A stretch of DNA of 64,000 nucleotides from Membranipora membranacea (Eukaryota; Bryozoa; Gymnolaemata; Cheilostomatida; Membraniporidae), in NCBI GenBank assembly GCA_914767715.1, contig OU612066.1:27502283-27566282 (forward strand), written 5' to 3'. Below, one piece after another: positions 40,401 to 48,318 of the stretch. Each line of letters opens with the position of its first letter. The first letter of the stretch is position 1. Under the pieces are notes generated by a model, which was not told the DNA's origin, made no database searches, and saw nothing but the letters and a program-made list of their open reading frames with translations. The position numbers and the translations under genes were made by a program.

Positions 40401-42354
40401 ATGCACCCATGCATATTCTCTTTAGGAAGAATACGGGTCGGGTCGGTCGGTCGTACTGGATAACCTGAACAAGTTTCGAGGCCATCTTATGAACCTTGAT
40501 CCGAAGCGGCCAGCATAAAAACGTTTTGTAAAACCATGGACTTGATATACAGTATACTAGTATACAGTATATTATTATGTAAAACTGAAAGTGCTGGTTG
40601 CTGGCCTACCTGTAGTCCTTTTAGAACAGGTTTCACATTGTCCCATTTGGATCTTCTCATGTCCAATACAACTGTGATTCTGTTGTGCAATGTCTCATGG
40701 CTACAAAGCGACAAAAAAGTACAATTGAACACTGATATGGACAGAACAATGAAATCGAGATGACAGGAGGTGATGTGCATCACACAAGTCAATAGCAATC
40801 ACTGAACAAATTCAATAACATTATCTATGTGATGTTGATGGCTTTAGTGATGATGAGCAGCAGGTTCAGTGCCTTGATTACACATTTGGGACTTGTGCGC
40901 TTTAATTGATTAGATGATCAACTTGATCAAAAGGAAATCAGGATCCACCAAAATATGATTGTTTGTAAAAACCAGGAAGACAAAAGACATAATTTATAGC
41001 AGTCTATAAAGTCTAAAGTTTGCATATCAGATTTTTAGCAACTTAGCTTGGCTAAATTGGGTTTATGACTGATGAAGATACACCCACAGCAATCTATCAA
41101 GAAACCCACATTCTGAAAATAGGGTAGAATGGTCATCTCTCTCTAACAATCTTCACTTGTAAAACAGGGTGAGACGTGACTTTGTAAAGAGCAGAAGGAG
41201 ACTGCCCAATAGATGTGAGGGATTGCTGTGCATATAAAGAAGGGTCCAGGAAGCGCTTCGCCAGAGGTTCAGACAGCGCTTGACTGAGCATAAACCTCAC
41301 AAATGGACCATTAGGCCTACGTAGTCGAGCAGGAATCTAGACTAGCAAAAAGACTAAAGTATAAATTTATTTGGTTATCATACCTGGGGACCCTGGAGAG
41401 ATATGATAGGAGTCTGAGTAAATCCTCATATCTCAGCTTATCTGGGCTCTCGTGACAAGGAAAAGTCAGTATAGCTCTGCCCTGCTTGTCCTGTCCACCT
41501 GTTAAAACATCATCACAACGTTAAATCAACATCAAATCAACATCATACATTAACATCAAAATAATGTTTTATTTGACGCTGTTATGATATCATACAGTAA
41601 CATATTTCAGCAATGTTGGTTTGTTGGGATTACCCACTCAGTAGTATACTAAATTTCTATAACACAATAGAACAGACATTGCTATCAATCACTGCATTCA
41701 CTTAGCTTGTCCAGACATACAACTAGAACAGTTAGCATCGGCCAGCTACCTGAGCGTAGACCAATTAAGTTTCAATAGCTTTTAATCATCACCGAGTTCA
41801 CTTCAGTTGAATTCATAATAACATAACAATTACAAGGTGTAATTGTAAAAATGCTCAACCCATTAACCAGTCTTTGAATGCTAATATGATGGGAATGGAT
41901 TACAATTTAAATTTAATTCACATCAATGTATCGAATCACACAAGCACCGAGCCTAGCTGTCATAAAGTACTGTCAAAGTTTGGCAGGCAGTCTCTTGGCT
42001 TTTGGCAGATTGAGAAGTTGAGACTTTGTCAACAACTTTGTCTTGGCCTGTTTGATTACAAAAGTTCTGATACATAAGATGGTACAGCAGTCTAACTTTT
42101 GCACAGCACAATGTGAGCATCTCACCATCAATGATTTCAATGGGATGGTGTGAAGTAAATCAGACCAAGAATAACAATGTTCCAACCCAAAACTTTCAAA
42201 CCATCAAGTTGTGACCAAAACCCTTCACAGGAGAGTGACTCCTGTGGAGAGGTTTGGGCTAATTGTGTTATAAAACACGACTTTATGTTGCAAACATACC
42301 AGACCAAAAGGCTATACGCTCCTTGAGCAGATGTGCGACGTCAGCCGCCTTCAT
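542..42354 (-). CDS. trio: Trio/Kalirin-family Rho-GEF, N-terminal half (SEC14 + spectrin repeats), continues off left edge
   Basis: Large multidomain signalling scaffold; the known family carries an N-terminal SEC14/CRAL-TRIO-like lipid-binding domain, spectrin repeats, then DH-PH RhoGEF units that act on Rac/RhoG and RhoA at the plasma membrane in neurons and migrating cells. Seen here: 19 coding exons, 42354-42300, 41498-41384, 40700-40610, 39691-39590, 38858-38745, 35187-34953, 33480-33326, 32557-32435, 31429-31238, 30831-30700, 29198-28968, 28597-28475, 27521-27330, 24127-23958, 20530-20478, 18668-18553, 12510-12349, 3038-2859, 661-542. All have AG/GT borders and compatible phases, and sum to 2661 nt (887 codons) without a stop. 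Residues 1-159 match the SEC14 part (DMRRSKWD, IKPEKFWEKHKTNVGSSKY, HIDPSQLD); residues 160-887 are spectrin repeats with the family spacing. Exons for the last repeats, GEF, SH3 and kinase parts would lie left of base 1. Trio and Kalirin are one gene in invertebrates, hence the symbol. Which later domains exist cannot be seen. Confidence 0.95.
662..2858. other. trio: trio intron e18-e19
   Basis: About 2.2 kb, AT-rich, with an (AT)n microsatellite at 1411-1442. No further exon seen on either strand. Confidence 0.8.
1411..1442. repeat. (AT)n microsatellite
   Basis: Uninterrupted alternating TA run inside a trio intron. Confidence 0.95.
2859..3038 (-). CDS. trio: trio exon e18 (spectrin repeat 6/7)
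   Basis: Codes residues 788-847: RLEASKNDMGDKGTTMLQKA, then LTEKNIYIDELAEQ and KLEQNIQYMHFEKDAKQ, matching LEFLHEKQ-EL-L-AEQ...LEQC-QLRHLQAEVKQ. Joined directly to e17 it gives a repeat of normal length (60 residues here, 64 in the vertebrate proteins), so no coding exon seems to be missing between them. Acceptor TTTTTCACAG, donor CAG|GTACGT, phase 0 both ends. It is also the natural acceptor for the three alternative first exons upstream. Confidence 0.93.
3608..3760 (-). CDS. trio: Candidate alternative first exon of trio (51 codons)
   Basis: ATG at 3760-3758 opens MAVQRNRSRDMHWGRGRRRG, then 31 further codons rich in Ala, Ser, Leu and Thr to GGAGGG|GTAAGG, phase 0. An in-frame TAG lies upstream. 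It is only 569 bases from the e18 acceptor and in its frame. The Arg/Gly start followed by a small-residue tail resembles a short isoform-specific N-terminus. No homologue recognised; the weakest of the three first-exon candidates. Confidence 0.45.
5559..5738 (-). CDS. trio: Candidate alternative first exon of trio (60 codons, Arg-rich)
   Basis: ATG at 5738-5736 with an in-frame TAG upstream opens MRREGARRVRRALSAPSPRA and continues for 60 codons to ATACAG|GTAGAG, phase 0. The N-terminal half is strongly basic, the C-terminal part acidic (NVDFCEDEEYSDS). GC content and CpG density rise over the exon compared with the flanks. It lies between the 669-codon exon and e18 on the same strand and would join e18 in frame. 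No homologue recognised. Confidence 0.55.
8005..10011 (-). CDS. 669-codon candidate alternative first exon of trio; novel disordered N-terminal module
   Basis: ATG at 10011-10009 in a good context (TTTACCATG), with an in-frame stop upstream and no other in-frame ATG between. Open for 669 codons to AAAGGG|GTGAGT at 8005/8004, phase 0. It starts MSSDVDGTHGGSAQSSPSLL. The sequence is Ser-, Pro-, Asp/Glu- and Arg/Lys-rich, looks mostly disordered and has no catalytic motif I recognise. Three copies of a short motif occur at residues 298-304 (KSYKIAV), 346-352 (KSYRVAV) and 391-397 (YSYKAAM), each preceded by basic residues. A basic, probably helical tail (RRILRDRRVDLLLTEQEEEL) precedes the donor. 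Length, codon-like composition and the clean donor make it a real exon. It sits in the e17-e18 intron on the same strand and in the phase of e18, so an N-terminal isoform of trio is the simplest reading. A separate nested gene is possible. Confidence 0.8.
10493..10500 (-). promoter_or_regulatory. TATA-like box upstream of the 669-codon exon
   Basis: TATATAAA on the minus strand, about 480 bases upstream of the ATG at 10011, within a purine-rich stretch. It is a plausible core promoter for the internal transcript. The motif alone is weak evidence in AT-rich DNA. Confidence 0.25.
12349..12510 (-). CDS. trio: trio exon e17 (spectrin repeat 6)
   Basis: Codes residues 734-787: VSNQHKIWTEELESKEKFND, ending INSQIIHRGKDLIQ, aligned residue by residue with the family's I-DLESWN-EL...TFDVIHQGQDLLQ. 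The acceptor CAACAG is directly followed by GTGAGT, so the same nine bases look like both an acceptor and a donor. A second CAG 12 bases into the exon could give a four-residue-shorter form. Phase 0 both ends. Confidence 0.93.
12511..18552. other. trio: trio intron e16-e17
   Basis: About 6 kb including the alternative terminal exon at 18229-18495. Otherwise AT-rich with no coding stretch I can support. Confidence 0.75.
18229..18495 (-). CDS. trio: Candidate alternative terminal exon of trio with in-frame stop
   Basis: An acceptor (TTTTATTAG) ending at 18496 begins an exon in phase 0, only 57 bases after the e16 donor. It codes 88 residues (start LNLHHIYGVESM, middle NWLIRDRTATTQ, end HTRTHYTL) and ends in TAG at 18231-18229. 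The stretch is richer in CG dinucleotides and codon-like than the flanking intron, and is not part of the spectrin fold. If used, it would end the protein after about 821 residues, giving a SEC14-spectrin-only isoform. An AATAAA on the minus strand at 17395-17390 could serve for 3' processing. It may instead be intronic noise with a chance ORF. Confidence 0.45.
   Translation of the reverse strand, partial: LNLHHIYGVESMLSKVNVNWLIRDRTATTQRPYRGTTGSLQIRDSVGGDLSSINNMESDIDYNRMLKCETSSPQHAALLSHTRTHYTL
18553..18668 (-). CDS. trio: trio exon e16 (spectrin repeat 5)
   Basis: Codes residues 695-733: EILENLTEARNSLEELWDKR then KVILDLSLELRYLEYDYDQ, matching the Q-QMEELF-ERKIKL-LFLQLRIFE helix. Acceptor CTTACAG, donor CAG|GTAAAT, leaves phase 0. 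Confidence 0.93.
18669..23957. other. trio: trio introns e15-e16 and e14-e15
   Basis: Two introns (18669-20477 and 20531-23957) flanking the 53-nt exon e15. AT-rich, no further exon, RNA gene or clear mobile element seen. Confidence 0.75.
20478..20530 (-). CDS. trio: trio exon e15, 53-nt microexon (inter-repeat linker)
   Basis: Only 53 bases, coding residues 677-695 (QVKMNSESASEDFDHIQ). It replaces the Ser-rich linker plus SSISHIE stretch of vertebrate proteins and repairs phase 2 to phase 1, so it is needed to join e14 to e16. Acceptor TTTACAG, donor AAG|GTGAGT. Confidence 0.85.
23958..24127 (-). CDS. trio: trio exon e14 (spectrin repeat 5)
   Basis: Codes residues 621-677: LSAWFEELRGDLLDGKLSEN and the helix ending INEGESLLEQL, aligned with LWTWLEEL...VIKEGEDLIQQL. 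Acceptor TTATAG, donor GG|GTAAGT leaving phase 2. Confidence 0.93.
27330..27521 (-). CDS. trio: trio exon e13 (spectrin repeat 4/5)
   Basis: Codes residues 557-620: NTITNADKLLHAADELAHSG, then FLQRLEQRKNLLNLTVNFYK, matching TYTNADKLLEAAEQLAQTG...VEQRK-LLDMSVSFHTH. Acceptor GCACAG, donor GAG|GTGAGT, phase 0 both ends. Confidence 0.97.
28475..28597 (-). CDS. trio: trio exon e12 (spectrin repeat 4)
   Basis: Codes residues 516-556: VLTWLDNHGNVFLDKNTNVG then RSLQKATSLQKAHDHFE, one of the best conserved blocks (VLDWIENHGEAFLSKHTGVG in vertebrates). Phase 0 both ends. Confidence 0.97.
28968..29198 (-). CDS. trio: trio exon e11 (spectrin repeat 3/4)
   Basis: Codes residues 439-515: EGKRLLEVIQTPVASSAYNA, then LLDMIHEILEKNNMIEKDW and QKLGLRLFQKDVLQ, matching the family's KSLLD-LQRPL...HEVLHHQR...LHQRLQLCVFQQDVQQ order. 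Phase 0 both ends. Confidence 0.95.
30700..30831 (-). CDS. trio: trio exon e10 (spectrin repeat 3)
   Basis: Codes residues 395-438; VPNWLSEVQNQGIPDSIEEL corresponds to the first helix of a repeat. Acceptor CTCAG, donor GAG|GTAAGA, phase 0 both ends. Confidence 0.93.
31238..31429 (-). CDS. trio: trio exon e9 (spectrin repeat 2/3)
   Basis: Codes residues 331-394, including RLADSGHYAAPSVKM and LDMEWKAFYTAIEDRT, the family RL-ESGHYAS...QEWKAFAAALDERS block. Acceptor TTATAG, donor CAG|GTGAGG, phase 0 both ends. Confidence 0.95.
32435..32557 (-). CDS. trio: trio exon e8 (spectrin repeat 2)
   Basis: Codes residues 290-330, MFKWIAHEKERFLMTYTDIG, matching the MFDWI...TEIG segment of vertebrate Trio/Kalirin. 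Acceptor TTGTAG, donor GAG|GTGAGA, phase 0 both ends. Confidence 0.94.
33326..33480 (-). CDS. trio: trio exon e7 (spectrin repeat 1/2)
   Basis: Codes residues 238-289, with the spectrin helix signature ESWHQRKLQLDQCLQLQVF. Acceptor TATAAG, donor CAG|GTATGA, ends phase 0. Confidence 0.93.
34953..35187 (-). CDS. trio: trio exon e6 (spectrin repeat 1)
   Basis: Codes residues 160-238; helical, with GALRRKDVAGDIPGAKHML and GQHSQLRESI, corresponding to the family's first spectrin repeat. Acceptor TTGAAG, donor G|GTGAGT leaving phase 1. Confidence 0.92.
35270..35500. repeat. Degenerate CAATG-type tandem tract
   Basis: Many near-repeats of ACAATGCN/ACAATGGT spaced every 9-15 bases (e.g. acaatgcttgaacaatgctt). 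The tract is strongly enriched in CAATG and depleted of other words. It generates spurious His/Cys/Leu-rich ORFs on the minus strand. Confidence 0.8.
38141..38247 (+). repeat. 26-bp tandem repeat, 4 copies
   Basis: Four adjacent copies (27, 26, 26 and 26 bp) of a unit starting CTCAGA and ending with GCAAGG, differing by a few substitutions. Lies in the e5-e6 intron, about 500 bases from e5. Confidence 0.9.
38745..38858 (-). CDS. trio: trio exon e5 (end of SEC14 domain)
   Basis: Codes residues 122-159, TAMISLDGILKHIDPSQLD then LQFDHNDWLTSRM, the end of the SEC14 module. Acceptor TTACAG, donor ATG|GTGAGT, phase 0 both ends. Confidence 0.95.
39590..39691 (-). CDS. trio: trio exon e4 (SEC14 domain)
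   Basis: Codes residues 88-121, including VYLIKPEKFWEKHKTN and VGSSKYTFE, a block almost diagnostic for Trio/Kalirin. Acceptor TTTCAG, donor GAG|GTAAGT, phase 0 both ends. Confidence 0.96.
40610..40700 (-). CDS. trio: trio exon e3 (SEC14 domain)
   Basis: Codes residues 57-87 with ITVVLDMRRSKWDNVKPVL, matching the core strand-helix of the SEC14 fold in this family (vertebrate DMRGSKWD). Acceptor TTTGTAG, donor CAG|GTAGGC, leaves phase 0. Confidence 0.95.
41384..41498 (-). CDS. trio: trio exon e2 (SEC14 domain)
   Basis: Codes residues 19-57, GGQDKQGRAILTFP and following, the family block that reads GGRDKRGGPILTFP in vertebrates. Acceptor AACAG, donor CAG|GTATGA; enters in phase 1, leaves in phase 2. 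Confidence 0.93.
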
Positions 42355-42396
42355 CGTCTGACCCCCTCAGCTCAGAATACTATCCGCTTCTCGCTG
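42300..42396 (-). CDS. trio: trio exon e1: 5'UTR end and start codon
   Basis: ATG at 42354-42352 opens MKAADVAHLLKERIAFWSG, matching the first conserved block of the SEC14 domain. An in-frame TGA lies 15 bases upstream of the ATG, so translation cannot start earlier in this exon. A good acceptor (T-rich tract then TAG) ends at 42397, so the exon probably starts at 42396 and a non-coding first exon lies further right. The donor G|GTATGT leaves phase 1. The N-terminal extension that precedes this block in vertebrate Trio and Kalirin is absent. Confidence 0.85.
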
Positions 42397-45300
42397 CTAC
42401 AAGAAAAAAGTAGCATATATACAATCATGACATGGTTCAATAAAAACGGAGCATGGCTGAAGGTTCATGATTTAGTATGATAAAGGTGTCACAACCCATT
42501 TGTGCTTCCAAGGAAGAAATTTGATTCCTATATAGGACAGCTAAGCCAGACTCGACCAGGGCATAATATCTTTACCAAAGACAGGTGAGGTACTCAATAA
42601 GATATCATTCAACTTTCACATTATTTCACCAATTTGAAGACACACCAAATCTTTTTTTTGGCACACATCACAAGAGAGCCAGAGCTAAACCTCAGGCCTC
42701 TGAAGGATTGCTGTATTTATTGTAGAGAGCTAATAATAAATATTGAAAGGAGAGAGAGAGAGTAGAATTGGAGAAAGCAAATTGACAATCAAGTGATGAC
42801 AGGGTAAAATCAATGTTTATTAGCTTAATCCAACTTAGGTCAATAATTTTACTAACTCAGTACAACTATAACAGAGTAATTCTAGAAGTTTGAACAGCAG
42901 CGTGTAATACAAGGAGAGGCTGCCTCAGCTAATGATTGATTAGATATTATTAGCAATGCTGACTTGATCATACAAAATCGCATCAACTCCCACACTAGAT
43001 CAAACTCTCCATTATATTGGAAGCCAAGACAATGAGGGTTGAGATGATTATCATATATGCCTATCTTAGGTTAGTTTTCATTTTTTTCTCAAGTTATTGA
43101 CCTATCAAATGGTAAATGACATCCTCAAAACACATGGTTAACACACATGATCTATCAATCAAATTGACTGTGCATAAGCAGGAACAAATCACCAAGGCTT
43201 CGCCAAACTTGCTCCTAATACCAAATTAAAACACTTTCAAGTGCGATTTTCCAAACAAGTTTGGCAGGTAGGCGCATGCTATGTTTGGCAAGAGGATGGT
43301 TAATTTTCGCAGTACATGGAATTCAACAAAGTCGGCGTGCGACGCCAGCAAGTCAAACTTTAAATTACAGACAATGAACCTGGCAATTTTCACATAATAT
43401 CAACTGAGGGCCTACTAATCTACGAGACGTGGGATTGCGGCATTAATGCTATGAAGGGTTGTTTAAGCACAGAAATGTTAAGTACATATATTAGCAGCTA
43501 ATTAGTAAGTGAATGACAGACAGAATACGGCCTGTAATAAGCATGAGGAAAATTTTAATGCTTATTATTGCCAAGGTACGTTTAACAAGATACTACAGAA
43601 AGGTGGCAAGGGGTCGACAACAAACTGACTTCAAACACGAACAGAACAAGAGAGGAACGAATAGAATAGGAACGGATAAAAAGCATCTGCAAAATGTGGT
43701 CCTCAGCGAACTGACCCTACCCCTAAACCCTTTACTTAGGCCTAATATATTGGAGGGAGATCTCTTCAATTTGGTTGCCAGTCATATTTTCATTAACTAG
43801 ACTACAGCCTACTAAAGTGGTAACTGTACCCAAAACCAGCTAGGCAGAATGATGTCAAATTCTCCCCAAATCTGAATGTTGTAATATTAAACAAACAGCC
43901 AAAACCAGACTAAATAGCCAAACATGATACCCAGGTCAAGTGGAAAGTATTCAACAAGTGTGACAATACCCCAAAACAAATCAACCACCATCACTGTATG
44001 ATATCATCACTGTGGCAAATCAATCCATCGTTAAAAAAAACTAAAGACTTATTAACAATCAATCACAAACAGTCACCAACATCAAGAACCATCAGTTCTT
44101 TCAAGAGACTCCTCTCTGAATTATCTCGCCAATATCGAACACTTATAAATCATCATCATCTTCACCTTCTTTTCAATGGTGGATTATGAATCAAAATCAA
44201 GCAGTGGACTGAATAATTGCCACACCATTAATTACCAAAACTGTTAGTAGAATCCATTATAGCATTGTGTACCTAGTGATCATCAAAATCACATGTCTGT
44301 TTTCTGGTGATTAGTTGGTGTAGCAACCATTTCGTTTTATGACCAGGTACTAAAAATTACTTTTTTTTCATGGTCAAGATGAGTTGCAAGCAAGAAAATG
44401 TGATGAGCTTCACACAACCAACGAGTATTTATAATCTTTGACACAACCTAGTCTTTGGCCAAAGGTTCTATCATACTGTCAGTTATATTGGTAATCAGTG
44501 TGGCAGATCTTTCATCAAACAATAATGCTGACTACAAAACCAGGAGGTGTGGGGTAAGAGTGAGACTTACAATTTGACACTGAAACCCTCTGATGAGGAA
44601 GCGAAATTGTTTCAACAAGGACAGCCGGTTGTATCAGTTGTTTTTTGTTTGTGGTAGAGCACTTAGTCTAGCATTGTCACATGGAATGAACCTCCACTGA
44701 CACCCAGCAAAGGACTAAATTTAGCCATAATCTGGGGATTATGATCGAGATATCAAGTATTTAATCGATGATTAATAGGTTTCAATTCTAACAAAACAAT
44801 AAAAGAATCAAACTGCAAAGGCCTAAGCCATCCGCCGGGAGATCATACGGAAATATAACAGTATATATATATTCTACATTATTCACTATTCAGAACAAGA
44901 CTTTGCTCTAGTCCGTTACTGAAATACATTTTATCAAGAAATTTGTTATCAACATCAGAGAGGTAATAAAATTAGTATATATTTCACAACATACCACAAA
45001 GGAAACATAAGATCTTGACAATGAAGTGGACCTAGTCACAAGCCAGTCAAGAGGTTTTTCCCGTTGTAGGCTGTAAAAGATATGATAGGCTACCCAACAG
45101 ACCGACTGATCTAACCTAGCAAAAATATGCATCTGGCCGCACTAAAAGAAGCCCAATCCTATACAATTCTGGCCGTACTTATATAGTACCCAAATCCTAT
45201 GGAAAAATCACATTGTGTGTAGCTGAACCTTAATTCACCAGTAAAGCTAGGTTACGTTCTTGCATGCCTTGCCGATGACATCAAATTCCGATGTCGCATA

Positions 45301-48300
45301 CAGCACATAAATAAATAAGTGACTCACGCATCCAAACTATGACTGTCCCTACCTTGTCATGGTCAATAACCCATCAAAGAACGCAGGCAGCGGAAGAAAG
45401 CAATAACTAGCCACTTACCTTGAATGAAAGCCACTAAAGAATGAATCAAGCCAGACAAATGCTGCCAAGAATTGAGAAAAAAAACTCAGGAAAACTCGAT
45501 CATGATGTTAGATATCTGAATGCATATTGAGCAGAATTGATGCCAAGCTCAATGACAGCGGTTCTATTTGACTTGAGGACAGAATTTACCAACATCAACA
45601 ATTGATGAGTGATTCAGTGAAGGACGCATTTCTATTTGCTGACTCACAGACCAAAATAACAAAAAACCCATACAGATCAATAGTGTAGCAGCTAGGAGAA
45701 AGCTCAAGATCAACAACGCTGTGCTGTATAAGCAAGTGTTATAATTATTTCATAAGTTCCATAAAAGAAAACGACATAATCTATGTTTTATTTAACATAG
45801 CGAAGGTTTAATGATCTGGGAAATTGAAACCCTTATTCAATACATTGTTGTAACTGAAAATAATCATTCATCATCAGCCATTAACAGGCACCGAGGACTA
45901 CGCAAACAATTCTCTATTTTTACAAGCCAGAAGGTAAACTAAATATCATGTTCCGCACTCATTATATAAGGCAGCAATGCAGTTCGCAAATCAACTGTGA
46001 GAATGATAGGACAAAATTGTGCATGTTGTTCAATGTACTGAATCAACTCCCAACTTCAGGACTCATTGCAATTCCCTGCGTTGCCAACTATCAAGAATTA
46101 TAGTCTGTGGACAATTTAAGTTGACACAATAGTACCATGAAAGAAAGACTACCTGTCTATTTCAGGTATTGTCATCGTGAACAATAAGAGTCACCTAGCA
46201 ATCATGATTGACATGGGCCCAAACAAACATCACAGCTAAATCTGAAACAACAAAGCATAAAGGCCCTAGACGATTATCACAATGCTGAGATATAGAATAG
46301 ATAGTGGGTCTTACAAAACTTTCTCTTCTTCTACACGGCTTGTGCAGACTGATATCAATCATAAGCCTGCCAATGGATAAACAAACCCAATCAAAGAAAA
46401 ACAAAAGCAGATGCTTTTTCTCCTGGCGATCCTGCCCTATCATGTGATGTATCACACTTATGCAAGGATGCCTTGTAAGTATCTCAGTTGAGTAGTTCCA
46501 TCTGGTGGCCTTCAGAGAAGTTACCATCGAGGAAAAAGGCTCAGTAAACGCGAAAACACAGATTTTCAGCTTACATGTATAATATGCTTTTACAGTGATG
46601 CTGCTGTGAGTAGGCCATAGTTGATTGAATTTCAGATAAAGTTTAGGGCCTATTGCTATCAAAGCATTTATGTTAAACCCTTGGGACCAAACAACATAGT
46701 TTGTATCACGTATCAAACAGAATACTTGATGCCTTACTCAACCATCATCATAATATCTCAATACAAATTAAACACTATAATTAAAGGTCCTTTTACACAG
46801 ACCCTAAATACAGAACTGACAAGCCCCTAAATACAAAACCCTGAATTAAAGTAGAGCAAAAGTATGGGGGATTAGATCTTCTAAGCTGCTTGTGTTGATA
46901 CCCAGTAATCTATTCATGTGAATGAGATTGAGCAAGTTGAAGTCTGCAAGCCAAACGTCTTCTGATACCAAAAACTAGCCTATATTGCTGCCGATAAGTA
47001 TCCCTTCCTTTAGATATGGTGCAAGGTTACAGTGTAAGCATACTGTACTAAATTTTGTGATAAACATCCTGTACCCTGCGCAATCATTCAGCCAAGGCCA
47101 AAATGTTACATTGACAAGAAGACTAAAGAAGGCGATATAACTTTGTGCCGCTGGTGATGAGTAGGTACCCCATCTTAGTGACAGGGTTAAGCTGTGGTCA
47201 ATTGATGATGATATATTTAGGCAGATTTTTTAAGACACTTGGAAATGGATGTTTGAAGGCAGCCAGTCGACAATACCAAATATCTCTGTCGACAGATTAG
47301 CGCGTGCGACTGGCTTGGTTATAAGCTTGCTGTTCAAAATCAAGGATAACCACTTACTAGTGTAAGTGAAGACTGTTAATTTAGAGAGTTGGACCGCGAA
47401 TAAGCCTAGAGCCTATCCTCACTGGGTATTTCACATGCACATTTTGATTGATGGTCATCATCAATCACCAATAATGACCAACAAAAAAGTACTAATAAAA
47501 AGAGGATGATGATGTATGTATTGTAGATGATGATGAATCTACTGTCAAGTCATTTCTAGTTTTTTATTTTATCATCAGGCCTATTACCTATCTTATTTAC
47601 TTCTAGACTTCAACAACATCTAACTACTACAACACCTAGTCTAATCTCCCAACAACTTGCATACATACAATGCAGTATTACATACTACATACACTTCACT
47701 ACACTACAACAGTCATGGGCCCCTATATATGGCCATTGTTCAGGTAAGGTGGTCTTTGGAAGTTGAACCTGAACATAGGGCAGGCAAAACATGCAAGCTT
47801 GCATTTGCAACTTTAGGATTTCATGGCATGGCTGCCTACATATATATATGTACTACTTCACTACTATTATAGCAGCAATTGCACCACTTACTTTTCCTAA
47901 GTGTAAGTCCAAGTGGTGCAACTCAACTGCTGCTAGTTCTAGGCTAGTAGGTAGTAAGTAAGTTAGGTTTGTTAGATTTTTACATACCAGAGTCCAGACA
48001 CTACTCTACAGTAGTTTGAGACACTTGTTTCTGGTACCCAATCTCTTCTCTGTATTTAATCCTGATTATAACTCCTGGCAAGCAGTAAAAAAATCAAGTG
48101 CTAGATTATCTCTGAATTTATTCTATTTTTACTGAGATAGCAGATCAAAAACAAGAATTTAAACCTGCCTTCAAGATTTTTAATCACACAGATGTCTTTA
48201 TAGGTCACATCCGGTTAATGCAGGAAAGCTGTAAATAACACCAAAATAATTTTTTCACGGTCCTTGCCATATAAATATATTTTGGAGTTTTTTTACATTT

Positions 48301-48318
48301 TGTGCTGCACTAGTAAAT
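42397..48318. other. Region between trio e1 and LSm5, probably holding trio 5'UTR exon(s) and promoter
   Basis: About 5.9 kb. The acceptor in front of trio e1 implies at least one non-coding first exon further right, but it cannot be located by eye. The longest ORF (minus, 46195-46716) has no recognisable similarity and looks like chance. The two genes are transcribed divergently. Confidence 0.6.
48270..48277 (+). promoter_or_regulatory. Possible TATA box of LSm5
   Basis: TATAAATA lies 49 bases upstream of the LSm5 ATG at 48319, leaving room for a 5'UTR of about 20 bases. AT-rich context makes the motif alone weak evidence. Confidence 0.35.

Larger units (their letters stand above)
38859..42299. 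other. trio: trio introns e1-e5
   Basis: Introns 38859-39589, 39692-40609, 40701-41383 and 41499-42299, all AT-rich. A short perfect palindrome (AGTATACTAGTATACT) lies near 40550. Short ORFs on the plus strand overlap exons in other frames and are not supported. Confidence 0.75.

Noticed and set aside
44588-44625. Hammerhead-ribozyme-like words CTGATGAG ... GCGAAA, followed by a short TTGT/ACAA stem.
   Set aside because: Stem II would be a single pair and the expected U-H cleavage context after stem III is missing (GG instead), so the fold is not supported.
46195-46716. 173-codon minus-strand ORF between trio and LSm5.
   Set aside because: No domain, no codon-like bias, no splice context that would join trio e1 in a sensible frame; judged chance.
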